This document shows positions 55,073 to 63,814 of a stretch of 64,000 nt of DNA, piece after piece; position 1 is the stretch's first letter; each line of letters opens with the position of its first letter. The notes under the pieces are model-generated. The model was not told where the DNA came from. It did no database searches and saw only the letters and a program-made list of their open reading frames with translations. Both the position numbers and the translations under genes were made by a program. The stretch covers positions 562,501-626,500 of the forward strand of contig CAUJNA010001591.1 of assembly GCA_963377175.1 (NCBI GenBank), given 5' to 3'. This DNA is from Effrenium voratum. Taxonomy: Eukaryota; Sar; Dinophyceae; Suessiales; Symbiodiniaceae.

Positions 55073-55807
55073 TTAGATGTAGGCGAAGTCTACTTGAATG
55101 TCGGGTTGTCGTGATTGTTGTTTCTTGTACTTGTCTTGGCGTCCTTTGCCTTGAACGCAAATTGGACACCAGTTTCTGTATGGTAGGTGTGTAAGATTGT
55201 GTTCTGCTATTTGTTGTGGAGTTGGCTGCTGTGGTTGTCGTAGTCCTCTTGCTCTGTGTGCTTCATGATGCTCGTGTTGTTGTTCCTCATCGTGGTTCTC
55301 CTGGATGTACTCGTAGTCTTTCTTCACGGTGAACCTTGTTGTTCCTTTCCATTGAAATGGTAGTGCTGTGTTGCCCATGAGTGTCCAGTCATCATTGCGT
55401 TGTGAAACTTCTCCAAAGTTGTTGTGAGTGATTGTAGTTCTGTGAGGCTCAAGTGTGCTGATTGGTGGATGTCCTGGTCCATCTGGTGGAGTGAATAGAG
55501 TTGTTCTAAGTGTTGTGTGGTGTCCTGTCCAGTGTTCACCTTGTCTTTCCCAGGAGTCTTGGTTGTCCTCCTGTGCTGTGAGTGGTCTGTGGATTGTCTC
55601 CTTTGGTTGTGTGGTGTCGAGATCTGTTGAAGGTGCTGCTTTAGGTCTCCAGATCTTTTGTGGTGCTCGTAGTTGGATCTTTGATCTGGTTGGTGGTGTG
55701 TCCAGTAGCCGTTGTGGTTGTGAGCTCTGCCTTATTGGTATGGTCTTTGATGTTGCTCTGCGTGTAGGTGTTATCTTCTTCTGAACCTGGTTTCTCCAGC
55801 CCAGTTG
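55073..55807 (-). pseudogene. copia polyprotein: pre-integrase spacer and HHCC finger
   Basis: The minus strand is open from a TGA at 55,808-55,810 to the TAA at 55,073-55,075 (244 codons; the only in-frame ATG of note is internal, at 55,378). The first half is proline- and threonine-rich, with WERQGEHWTGHHTTLRTTLF, a layout seen in dinoflagellate copia spacers. The second half has the zinc finger: H in AEHNLTHLPYRNWCPICVQG gives His-x3-His then Cys-x2-Cys. The first catalytic Asp follows in IQVDFAY. The frame then meets the TAA, beyond which integrase-like residues continue in the same frame. Confidence 0.8.
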
Positions 55808-55810
55808 TCA

Positions 55811-56829
55811 CCTTCTAGTCTTCGTTGTAGTCCTTGCTACGAGTAACCCCTGAAAAGCCCTCCAAAACCATTTGCGGATGGTTAACCCCTTTTAACCCCG
55901 TTTCGCCCCTTTCAACCCCTTTCAACCACAATTTGGACCTGGACCCTCTGTTCGCAATCTCCAAAGGGCCATCGTCGGATCCATCACCATAACTCTCTGG
56001 CCACATACCTTGCGTGGATGGCGTAATGGTGATGAAGATTTATTCAAGCAGCTAGATCAACTCAATGAATGACAATAGGCACATCCCCAATTGAACAATT
56101 CGTCATTCATTATTTGCTGGTTCTTCAAATGGGTGGTCGTCAAGATATGGAGTTATTTTGGACCCTTGCGCCGGATTGTTTGAAGATCTATTCATCCCCG
56201 TTTCCCAGGGCAAACAGGCAGTAGCAGCATTCCTAAAAAGTGGATGAACTCCGTGGCCGGCTCTATGCGAGCGCCACTTTCAGGGAGTCCAAAGCAAGCT
56301 AATTGTGATTGTGGAAAGTAGACCTTTCCGTGATAGCAAACTGCGCCATCCATATGTCATAGGTTAGTTAACGCCCCCCCCGTGTTCCCCCCCTCCCAAA
56401 TGTCAAAATCTCAGTAAGACTCACCGAGTGTTGCTGAGCACTACTGAGCCCAGCAAGGATTTGGCATGTGGGGGGGGGGGGTTGCTTCAATTTTGCATCG
56501 CAAAGCTGGATTTGTTGAAGCTTGCTCGGGGCTCGAAGCACCATTGCACTACTGCCAGAGCCCCAAATAGCTGAATTGCTGACTTGTTCCATGCACTTCA
56601 CCCACAAGTGACAGCCAGCGTAAAGGAACAGCCGCTGTCTATCCAAAACGCTCTTTTTTGAGGCTACCCTTTCTTTTTGGTCTGTTTCCGGGAACTGAGG
56701 AGGAAACCTACACGGGTCCCACATAAACAGACACCCAGAAGATCCCAAAAGGTTGTACTCTGGGCTGTGCTCCGCTTTCAGGCCACCTTTTTTGTTGGGG
56801 GGTGCCCTAAACAACGACACACCCAAAAG
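55811..56829. other. No gene recognised
   Basis: CCCCTTTCAACCCCTTT-type repeats occur at 55,880-55,930. A 174-codon minus frame (56,368-56,892) overlaps element C4 and has no motif. Confidence 0.35.
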
Positions 56830-56943
56830 CTTTGGTGCATTTTGCTTGGATGTTAGGACTGAGCAACTTTTTGCCAACTCATGGGTTTTCAACCACTAAA
56901 AGTTATTCACTTTTAGCAGGGGCTCGCAGATTTCGCAACCGAG
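56830..56943 (+). mobile_element. TIR element family C, copy C4
   Basis: CTTTGGTGCATTTTGCTTGG to TTTCGCAACCGAG. The hairpin is ACTAAAAGTTATTCACTTTTAG. It precedes the octotricopeptide-like island at 57.1 kb. Confidence 0.85.
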
Positions 56944-57049
56944 AATAGGAGCTTCCTCTACACACCATGGTTTGTTGAGTTCCCCATAAATCAGGAGAGT
57001 ACTTAGACAGGGACACAGACACACACCCAAAAGGTTTTCTTCGCCGCCA

Positions 57050-57199
57050 GGCCTCCGCTTCGAGCGCCGCGGGTTCTCCGGCCGCGGATGCTTTGGTGCA
57101 GGCCTGTGGTCGCAAGATCCGGGAGCTCTCGCCACAGAACGCCGCGAACGCCGCGCGGAGCATGACGAAGGCCATGGGAAATGTCGGGGTTTTCAATAT
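57050..57199 (+). CDS. Octotricopeptide-like exon between C4 and D5
   Basis: The plus frame reads DALVQACGRKIRELSPQNAA then NAARSMTKAMGNVGVF, with GC-rich third positions. RELSPQNAANAARSMTKAMG is the best motif match in the window to an OPR/RAP helix pair. A GTGCAG|GCC acceptor-like site lies at 57,096-57,101. The open frame ends as element D5 begins (AATATGG|GTGTAGG). Such proteins usually act on organelle RNA; here that is inference. Only one exon is visible, and start, stop and partner exons are unassigned. Confidence 0.5.
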
Positions 57200-57297
57200 G
57201 GGTGTAGGTCAAATAGGTACCCCAAATGGAACCCTGGTAAATGGACACATGGACTAAAATCTGCGGTCCCCTGGTGGCTTAATGTTGACCCATACCC
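57200..57297 (-). mobile_element. TIR element family D, copy D5
   Basis: An inverted D copy: GGGTGTAGGTCAAATAGGTA to GTTGACCCATACCC, flanked by ATAT (57,196-57,199 and 57,298-57,301). Confidence 0.85.
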
Positions 57298-57301
57298 ATA
57301 T

Positions 57302-57960
57302 AATTTGGGTGGCCCGGGGTTTGGTTGGGAATCGGACCACTTTTGGAGGGGAACACGTCCCCTATTAATAAACTGGGGTTGACTAACATGAGGTCATCCT
57401 TAGGTGTGTCATGTCTTAGGGAAACCCTTTTTGTAGAGTTTTAGGGGAAACTAAACGGACAACCACCATTCTCGAGGTTCCCTGATTTCACGACACATCC
57501 GTATCTGGGTGCCAAATAGCACTCAATCAGTTTCATCCCTGAAGGAATCTGACATGGGATGGGTGTTTTGTTTCCAAAAAATTGGGGACCCAGATATGTC
57601 CCTTGCAATTTTGGGGTTCCTATGCAGCCGTCAAATAGCTTGCTATTGTGTGTGGATGCCTTAGCAATAGAAATGCTTCCATATGTTTTCCAACATCATG
57701 TCATGAGCCTGGATGCAATGATCATAAAAAACAACTTCCAATCAATATGTGATCTTTGTTGCTTCCACTTTGGTGGGTGCTTTTAATATGGCTCTCTATG
57801 GGAGTGTTGAAGGGAAGAAGGAAGCACCGGGCCCAGTGGGGCCCAGCGTTGTCCAGGTCCCTTTAGAGGCACATGGTTCCATGGCATCCCTGGCCCAGCT
57901 TCCCTTGCTGGGAGTCAGAGCTTGGCGTCATGCGCTTGAAACTTGGAATCGTTTGCTTGG
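57302..57960. other. No gene recognised
   Basis: A short TAATAAACTGGGGTTGAC word near 57,365 resembles the arms of the palindrome at 59.15 kb. Nothing else was seen. Confidence 0.35.
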
Positions 57961-57966
57961 ATATGG

Positions 57967-58064
57967 GTGTGGCTCAAGATTAAACAGGAGGGGTTACGCA
58001 GGGTGTGGTCCATGTTTCCACTTACCAGGGTTCCATTTTGGTACCGGTTTCTTGAGCCACAGCC
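57967..58064 (+). mobile_element. TIR element family D, copy D3
   Basis: GTGTGGCTCAAGATTAAACA to TTGAGCCACAGCC with exact flanks ATATGG (57,961-57,966 and 58,065-58,070). Both arms carry the same compensating change (GGCTC and GAGCC). Confidence 0.9.
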
Positions 58065-58070
58065 ATATGG

Positions 58071-58516
58071 CAAACCCACGTAGGTTGCGCATCTTTGCTT
58101 GTTTGGGGTCTAGCCCCCGTACTCCAATGTCAACCCTTAGTTACTTGCTCCCTTGCAAATTAACATGGAAGCCAAAAAGGGGGTCCCCCAATAGGAGTTT
58201 CCTCTGCAAACCATGGTTTGTTAAGTGCCATGTTAATCTGCAGGAGAGTACTTAGACCAAATGTCTGAGTGGGCTCGGAAAGTTTAATATTCATTCCCAA
58301 GCGCGCCAAACAAGCAAAAGGAAAGCCCAGGTTTTTTGCATGTCTTACATGTACCGCGTTTTGAACCCTTGATTTTCGCATCCCTCCAATTCCCACCGGC
58401 CCCTCCCCACCCAAACGAACATACACTCGCTTCCTGCGTTCATGAACTTTAAACGACCATTTTAGTGGTAAATATAAAGTTTACAAACCTTTTAGGAACA
58501 TTTTACCAACTTCAGT
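58071..58516. other. No gene recognised
   Basis: Short frames only. 'ggagtttcctctgcaaaccatggtttgtt' (58,195) repeats 'ggagcttcctctacacaccatggtttgtt' (56,946) and hints at an older local duplication. Confidence 0.45.
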
Positions 58517-58762
58517 TTGACCTTTCCCACTTTAGTTCATGAACATAGTGATAAGTTTGAATTGTTTGGACATTTTTTGGGCCATCCACTCACCACTCAG
58601 CCAGTGAGTTACACGGCCAACCCGGTCTTCCAGGTCCTGGCAGAGGATGCGGCCCTCTTGGCCGCCCTCGCCCAGAACCTCTCGCGCAACCACTCCCAGC
58701 ACGACGCGCAGCACTTGGCGCCTCGGCAAGTTGCGGTTCGGGGCGCGCGAGCGCCCAACTAG
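58517..58762 (+). CDS. GC3-rich exon, octotricopeptide-like
   Basis: From about 58,618 the plus frame reads NPVFQVLAEDAALLAALAQN, then LSRNHSQHDAQHLAPRQ. Nearly every codon there ends in G or C, the clearest coding bias in the window. The alanine/leucine helix followed by QNLSRN and DAQHLA resembles OPR/RAP repeats, but the SPQ core is absent. The ATG at 58,517 lies in AT-rich text and is unlikely to be the true start. An exon of about 120 bp ending before C5 is more plausible. Confidence 0.5.
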   Translation: MTFPTLVHEHSDKFELFGHFLGHPLTTQPVSYTANPVFQVLAEDAALLAALAQNLSRNHSQHDAQHLAPRQVAVRGARAPN

Positions 58763-58788
58763 TAGACGGTTCTGTCACCTGGTGTCAT

Positions 58789-58908
58789 CTTTGGCGCATT
58801 TTGCCAAAGGAAACGTTAGGACTGAACAACTTTTTGCCAACGAATTTGTGTTTTCCGGATCAAACCACTAAAAGTTAAAGTTGTAGCAGGGGAGCGGAAA
58901 GCAACCGA
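58789..58908 (+). mobile_element. TIR element family C, copy C5
   Basis: CTTTGGCGCATTTTGCC to GCGGAAAGCAACCGA with flanks GTCAT (58,784-58,788 and 58,909-58,913). Confidence 0.88.
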
Positions 58909-59153
58909 GTCATAAAGGTGAAAAGTAAGGGCTATAGCCATGTTGGTAGAACTCAATGAGTTTGTTTTTTCTGTGCGTCTCAGACGAGTCTCGCTGCATC
59001 CCTTAAAATCTGGCGATTCGTTCTGTTGCCCGCCATGCGTCGCATGCTCCTGTGTTGCGTGAGAAACTCGCGAGCTTTTTCGCCATGATGTGTTTAATCG
59101 GGTTCCCTTATTTCAGATTTGAGGATTATCGGGGAACGGGGGTGGGTTCCCTG

Positions 59154-59292
59154 TAATGTTGACCCCGGATTGATAAACCCCTGTTTATCAATATGGGGGT
59201 GTTCCCCTCCAAAAGTGATAAATCCCCACTGAAACCAGGGACACCCCCCCAATATTGATAAACAGGAGTTTATTCATCCAGGGTCAACATTA
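59154..59292. repeat. 139-bp palindromic foldback with ~53-nt arms
   Basis: The left arm TAATGTTGACCCCGGATTGA then TAAACCCCTGTTTATCAAT pairs with the right arm ATTGATAAACAGGAGTTTAT then CCAGGGTCAACATTA. The loop is about 30 nt. It would form a very stable hairpin. Confidence 0.88.
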
Positions 59293-59415
59293 AACCACCA
59301 GTCAGAGGATCAGATAAGGGATGCCGCTGTGATCCAGTCCAGCACCAAAAGCAACTGAGGTCTATTTTGAAACCTCACAAGTGTAGATTGGTGGGGGATG
59401 CTCCAAGGGTCTACA

Positions 59416-59531
59416 TGGTTGTTGTTGGGAAACATTGGACACACTTTGCTTATTGTTGTTGAGTGGGAACGATATCCAAGCACTTAACTGCTAAAATATT
59501 TTTTGTTTGCTCGCCTTCCAACGTCAACCAA
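59416..59531 (+). mobile_element. TIR element family A, copy A8 (tandem with A9)
   Basis: TGGTTGTTGTTGGGAAACATT to CCTTCCAACGTCAACCAA. Its 60-bp flank ('tattttgaaaccYcacaagtgtagattg...') occurs before A8, between A8 and A9, and after A9. Confidence 0.88.
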
Positions 59532-59587
59532 GGCTATGTTGAAACCCCACAAATGTAGATTGATGGGGGATGGTCCAAGGGCCTACA

Positions 59588-59691
59588 TGGTTGTTGTTGG
59601 GAAACATGTTTACATGTTTGCTTATTGTGGTTTAGTGGTTGAAATCCAACCACTTATATAACTGCTATGTTTTCAAATGTTGCTATCAACC
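59588..59691 (+). mobile_element. TIR element family A, copy A9 (tandem with A8)
   Basis: It starts 172 bp after A8 and has a shortened right end (TGTTGCTATCAACCCA). Together with the repeated flank it makes a flank-element-flank-element-flank array. Confidence 0.82.
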
Positions 59692-60176
59692 CAGGCTATT
59701 TTGAAACCCCACAAGTGTGGATTGATGGTGGATGGTCCTAACCCAATCCTTTCTGGACCCGTTTGGCTCTTTTTGTCTTCCATGCCGGGGCAGACCTCAG
59801 AATAGGCATACTGGGGTTGGTACCCGCTTGCGGGGTTGACCGGGACACCACCATTTTGGGGGTGTTCGGAGACGAAACCTATTGGGATAAAGCAGGTACC
59901 CAACGGAGATGCAACAAATACCAAAGTTTGTTATGTTCACTCTGCGGCTCGTTTCCCTTGCCAATGCCTACCTTTTGCTTTTGCCGCCGCAGAGTTGCCC
60001 CTGAAGCACGTCCTGGCAGTGGTCGCACTTGTTCGTGTGTGTGCGTGTGTGGCGCGTTTCGGGATCTCGCCTGTCATGATTTTATATTTTAAGGTTTACT
60101 TCATATGGGCCGAAATCAAACATGCTAGTTGATGGGGTAGTCTTGGTGATTTTGTTTGCTAGCTCGTTTTCTAGCT
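59692..60176. other. No gene recognised
   Basis: A plus-strand frame at 59,763-60,092 is open for 109 codons but has no motif. Confidence 0.35.
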
Positions 60177-60287
60177 CGTTTGTTTGTTTGTTTGTTTTGT
60201 TTGTTTGTTTGTTTGGTCGGTTGGTTGGTTGTTTGTTTCTTTGTTTGTTTATTTGTTTGATTGATTCATTTGTTTGGTTGGTGTTTT
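60177..60287. repeat. (TTTG)n-like microsatellite
   Basis: About 110 bp of TTTG with TTGG and TTGA variants. It is the complementary flavour of the CAAY array at 41.4 kb. Confidence 0.9.
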
Positions 60288-60632
60288 CAGGAATGCGGCC
60301 ATAGCCATACAGGGACTTCTTGTTCCTTGAAGTCGTATGCGATTTGAAAAACGTAAGCCATGAAGTGGTTGTGGGCTCCTGGAAGCTGCTTCCGCTATGC
60401 CTGATGCTGCTTCATGTTGGGTGTGTCTTTTTTTGAGGGGTCCCCTTTTGGTATTGAGCGGCTACCAAAGCGAACCAGCCAGGTTGTTGTTGTTTTTTTT
60501 GGAGGGGGAGGTGCCCAATTTTCAGACACACAAGAGTTGGTGGTTTCCCAGATCAGGGAATCTTCCCTGGTGTTAGCACTCCCGGACTTGATCCTTTTCT
60601 GGAAGACCATTTGAGTAATTAGAAAGTTCAGA

Positions 60633-60760
60633 CTTCTAGGGGTACCTTCCCCATTCTTTCCAGGGATCCTTCTTTCTAGAGAACCTCCGGAATCTCAGGG
60701 AAAACGGCTGGTTTTTGAAAAGAACGATAGTTGAAAAGAATGGGGAATCAGCTCCTAGAA
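60633..60760 (+). mobile_element. TIR element family J, copy J1
   Basis: The ends CTTCTAGGGGTACCTTCCCC and GGGGAATCAGCTCCTAGAAG pair over about 27 positions, with a TTCCCCATTCTTT / AAAGAATGGGGAA core. A possible AGAC duplication flanks it. J2 at 8.7 kb is inverted relative to it. Confidence 0.8.
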
Positions 60761-61539
60761 GACTGTGTCTGGCCAATCCGCTCAAGTGAGACATAGACTT
60801 CCCCAAAAACACATCGACCGGATTTGACTGGCGTTCCGAATGTTCACCTTGTGTGCAGGGTCCCAAAAGGGCACATCAACAAGGGAACAAGTTATTGCCA
60901 GTTGGACAGAATTCAGACAATGTTGGGTACTTAAGGGACCAAACAGGAGTTCATAGGAGTTCAGTTACAGTCTCACACGGTTTTCTCCTACTTTGTGTAG
61001 GTGAGTAGACCAGTGGACCACTGGGGGAATTGAGACAATCTCAGAAGGTGTCCTGGTGGGGGATGAAGGGGGAGCACTTGGCAGTGCTGTCCCTTACTGA
61101 GCTTCATTATTTTTTTGACACCATCCCAGAGGGTCTCCGGCTCTGTGAAATACCCACCAATACTTGACCCATTTGGACGGATTGCTGTGCGGTTGTGCGG
61201 AGAATCGGAGAATGTTCGGTTTGTGGAGGCTTTTTGAAAGATGTTATGGGAAGTTATACCTATAGTACCATCTGGCGATGTGGAGTATATTCCTGGTTTT
61301 GATTTGACCACGCAGCTCCCAATTTTCCCATGTGACAACTGGCTCCTTCTTCCGGACGCGGGCGTAGGCAAACAGCGCCCGAGCTTCTGCGGTGCCGCGG
61401 CTCGCCGAGCTTCCGGCACTGAGCTGCGTGGGGCAAGCCTTCGTGGAGCGAGGCGGGTTTGGATCCCGAGCCGACTCCATACCCGTCCCGACCGTTCCTT
61501 GAGAAAGGCCATCATTTACAGAAAATGTATTGGGGAACA
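60761..61539. other. Unassigned; GC-rich patch at 61.35-61.47 kb
   Basis: A GC-rich patch is open on both strands; the minus strand reads STKACPTQLSAGSSASRGTA. I cannot choose a strand. About 30 bp of the text near 61,476-61,506 recurs just after element A10. Confidence 0.35.
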
Positions 61540-61652
61540 TGGTTGTTGAGAAATATTTTACATGTTTGCTTATTGTGGCTTAGTGCTCGCAATCCAAATC
61601 CACTTAGCTGCTAAAATGTCCTGTTTTTTGCACCCCTTCCAACGTCAACCAA
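61540..61652 (+). mobile_element. TIR element family A, copy A10
   Basis: TGGTTGTTGAGAAATATTTTAC to CCTTCCAACGTCAACCAA. The flanking 30-bp text 'tccatMcccgtYccgaScgttccttgagaa' occurs on both sides (61,476 and 61,654). Confidence 0.85.
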
Positions 61653-61791
61653 GTCCATCCCCGTTCCGAGCGTTCCTTGAGAACCGAAGCCCACAGAGGC
61701 CCTGTGCGAGCTTGGGTGAGTGAGAACCGAAGCCATCATTCTCAGAGGCTCTTGGCACAAGGACTGGCGGTTTTTGTGTGCCATGTAAAGT

Positions 61792-62025
61792 GTGCAGAGA
61801 AGTTGGGGACGAGCCTTGGGCAACCTGGCGCCAGGCAGCAGCCCGCAGGATTTGGCCAATGTGCTGCGGACATTTGCCAAGGACGGATGGGACGAACTCC
61901 GCGTGATGCGCGCCAGTGTGGCCATTTCGGGCCTTTGGTGGCCAGTTCCCGAGAGAACACGAGACGACAGGTGGCCCGAAAGCATAGAAGCACATGAAAT
62001 AGACGCTGACACCTCCCCCACCTGA
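61792..62025 (+). CDS. Octotricopeptide-like exon
   Basis: The plus frame reads RALGNLAPGSSPQDLANVLR, then TFAKDGWDELRVMRASVAIS. SPQDLANVLRTFAKDGWDEL is a textbook-looking repeat helix of the OPR/RAP class: polar SPQ cap, LAN, aromatic-Ala-Lys. Similar factors bind organelle RNA in algae; activity here is inference. The open frame continues with less convincing sequence to a stop at 62,025, so the exon may end near 61,935. It follows A10 by 140 bp. The reverse strand is also open, but its product shows no such motif. Confidence 0.5.
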   Translation: MQRSWGRALGNLAPGSSPQDLANVLRTFAKDGWDELRVMRASVAISGLWWPVPERTRDDRWPESIEAHEIDADTSPT

Positions 62026-62317
62026 TGAGCAATGAAACCTAAACACGTCATTGCCCCTACCCCAGCGAAGCTTCTGCAAGTTCTGATGAGCAAGCTTAGC
62101 ATCATGCTTCACAATCTCTCCTGTCAACTTGTCTTGTACACGATGCTGTGAATTGCTTCACGCTGTGCATGATGTTGCCCATGATAGTGCGCATGATGCT
62201 CCCTCTTGCGCATGATGCCAATCTGTCATGTCCGTTTCTCTGGGCAACCTCTTGTCCATATCTGCGCGCGGTTTGCCAGCGCAAGAAGGCTGGCGCTTTT
62301 AGCCGTGGAAGTGTGCT

Positions 62318-62670
62318 TCATACTACTTTTGCGCTTACAAGTTCTGAAGTTCGAGTTGAAGAGGCGGAAGTGTAGCTGAGCGCGCTTTGCGAACATTACT
62401 CTTGCGCTTAAAAACAAGTTTCGACTTTCGATCTGGAGCTGCGAGAGCGCGCTTCGCGCACTACCTTCGCACGCAAAAAATATGAGCTTTTTCAACCGGA
62501 GGGGAGTGCACTTCGCGTCTTACTTTTGTCTTCAAAGTCTTGATTCGCGAGGCGGAGCTGTGTGAATGCTCTTCGCATATTGCTTGCGTACTTAAAACTT
62601 AGAAATTTGCAGCCAGGGCTGCAGGAGCGCACTTCGTGTTCTACTTTTCTACTTAATCCTGGATCTTCAC
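62318..62670. repeat. ~60-bp tandem array (six diverged copies) with conserved stem-loop
   Basis: Copies begin at about 62,318, 62,378, 62,445, 62,504, 62,564 and 62,625. Each starts GAR, then a four-base arm, a loop of form NCTTC (NCTTT in copy 2) and a four-base partner arm. The arms are GTGT/ATAC, GCGC/GCGA, GCGC/GCGC, GTGC/GCGT, ATGC/GCAT and GCGC/GTGT. Pairing is kept in five of six copies by Watson-Crick or wobble pairs. A pyrimidine-rich stretch and a CTTAAAA word follow. Confidence 0.75.
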
Positions 62671-63431
62671 TTGCAGAAAAGTGCACACAATGGAAAAGTG
62701 TGCATGTCCAGCAAAAAAAACACTGCGCAAAGCGCTTGTGGCTCTGTTAGTTAGGTTTCTGGATGTATATAGCCTTGACACCAACCTGTCAAGCTGTTCA
62801 AAAACTGCGGTGTGTGTTTGTGTTGGAGGAGGGGTACTCTTTTTGGGATGGTTTTCAAAAGAAACGAATGGCACTGCACCAATTTTGAGGCTTCTCAGAC
62901 AAACGCAATGAGGACATGTTCTGAGCATGTCAGCAGGTCCAAATTGATTTGTGAAAAACCGCTCGGTTCGTATGATTCCAAACGATAACCAGACGCAGCG
63001 CCTAAAGGGCTTATTGCAGGATGTACGGAGTGGAAGATTGGGTTCCTGTGGCTTGACGTTTGCAGCTTGCACGGGAAAGTGTTAAAGTGGCCTGGCACAC
63101 GAACTTTCCTGGCTGACCTCCACTCGCACTTCCCCCCAAACTTCCCCAGATGGGGCGCAGAATCATCCATATAGGCAACCTGAAGAGTTTGATTTCCTAA
63201 TGCCAGGCAGCCGCGTTGCACACTGCGCTGCTCAACTTCACCCGCCAGTCTGCTAGGTGCCTTGCCTTTCCGCGTGGATTCGGAGGAACGGCGCTTCAGG
63301 GTTAAGACGGGGGGCCCTTAGTGGATGTTCAACCCACGCAAGAGGGTTAGAACCATAATGTCTGCCTCTGATTAAGAACCCCTCAAACAACTTCCCTCCT
63401 CAAATAGTTCTTGCAACTTGATTACGAATTG
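62671..63431. other. No gene recognised
   Basis: No motif or repeat copy was found. Confidence 0.35.
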
Positions 63432-63814
63432 CTAAGTATTGCTCACAGACTTGTTGTGTTGATTTAGTATTGCTGGAGCTTCCTTTTGAGATTGGATTCG
63501 GGTTTCCAATTGGTTTAGTATTGGTGGATTTGAGTTTTCAATTGATTTCGTATTGCTGGAGCCTCCTTTTGAGATTTGACTTGAGGGATTGGAGTTTACA
63601 ATTGGTTTACTTACCTCTTAAAAACACAACTTTTCAACTTTTTGGGTAACATGGGCTATATGTCTGTAAAAAGATTAACTTCCCCGGGGCTTGGAGTTTT
63701 AAGGGGTAAGTTTAGTATTGCTGAGGGATTTGAGTTTCAACTGGTTTAGTATTGCTGGAGCCTCCTTTTGAGATTTGACTTGTTGAGATTCCAATTGATT
63801 TAGTATTGCTGGTG
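63432..63814. repeat. TTTAGTATTGCTGG array interrupted by element I2
   Basis: The words TTTAGTATTGSTGG, CTCCTTTTGAGATT and CAATTGGTTT recur about seven times at 35-60 bp spacing. Related text lies at 1.17-1.35 and 3.0-3.18 kb at the other end of the window. Confidence 0.85.
63610..63710 (+). mobile_element. TIR element family I, copy I2
   Basis: CTTACCTCTTAAAAACAC to GTTTTAAGGGGTAAG, flanked by TTTA (63,606-63,609 and 63,711-63,714). Sister units of the array show the uninterrupted site GGTTTAGTATTG, giving an internal empty-site control. Confidence 0.92.

Larger units (their letters stand above)
54497..55810 (-). mobile_element. Degenerate Ty1/copia-type retrotransposon fragment
   Basis: On the minus strand three successive frames carry recognisable polyprotein parts in order: spacer and HHCC finger, integrase core, then the post-integrase segment. 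Reverse transcriptase, RNase H, capsid and LTRs are not seen. Lesions include an in-frame TAA, a frameshift at a (CA)n run and a 14-bp tandem duplication, so it cannot be autonomous. The 3' side is cut at the 10-bp array. Confidence 0.85.

Noticed and set aside
62318..62670. CRISPR-like spacing of about 60 bp repeats
   Set aside because: The whole unit diverges together, with no constant repeat and variable spacer, and the window is eukaryotic. The 17.5-19.8 kb satellite was rejected for the same reason.
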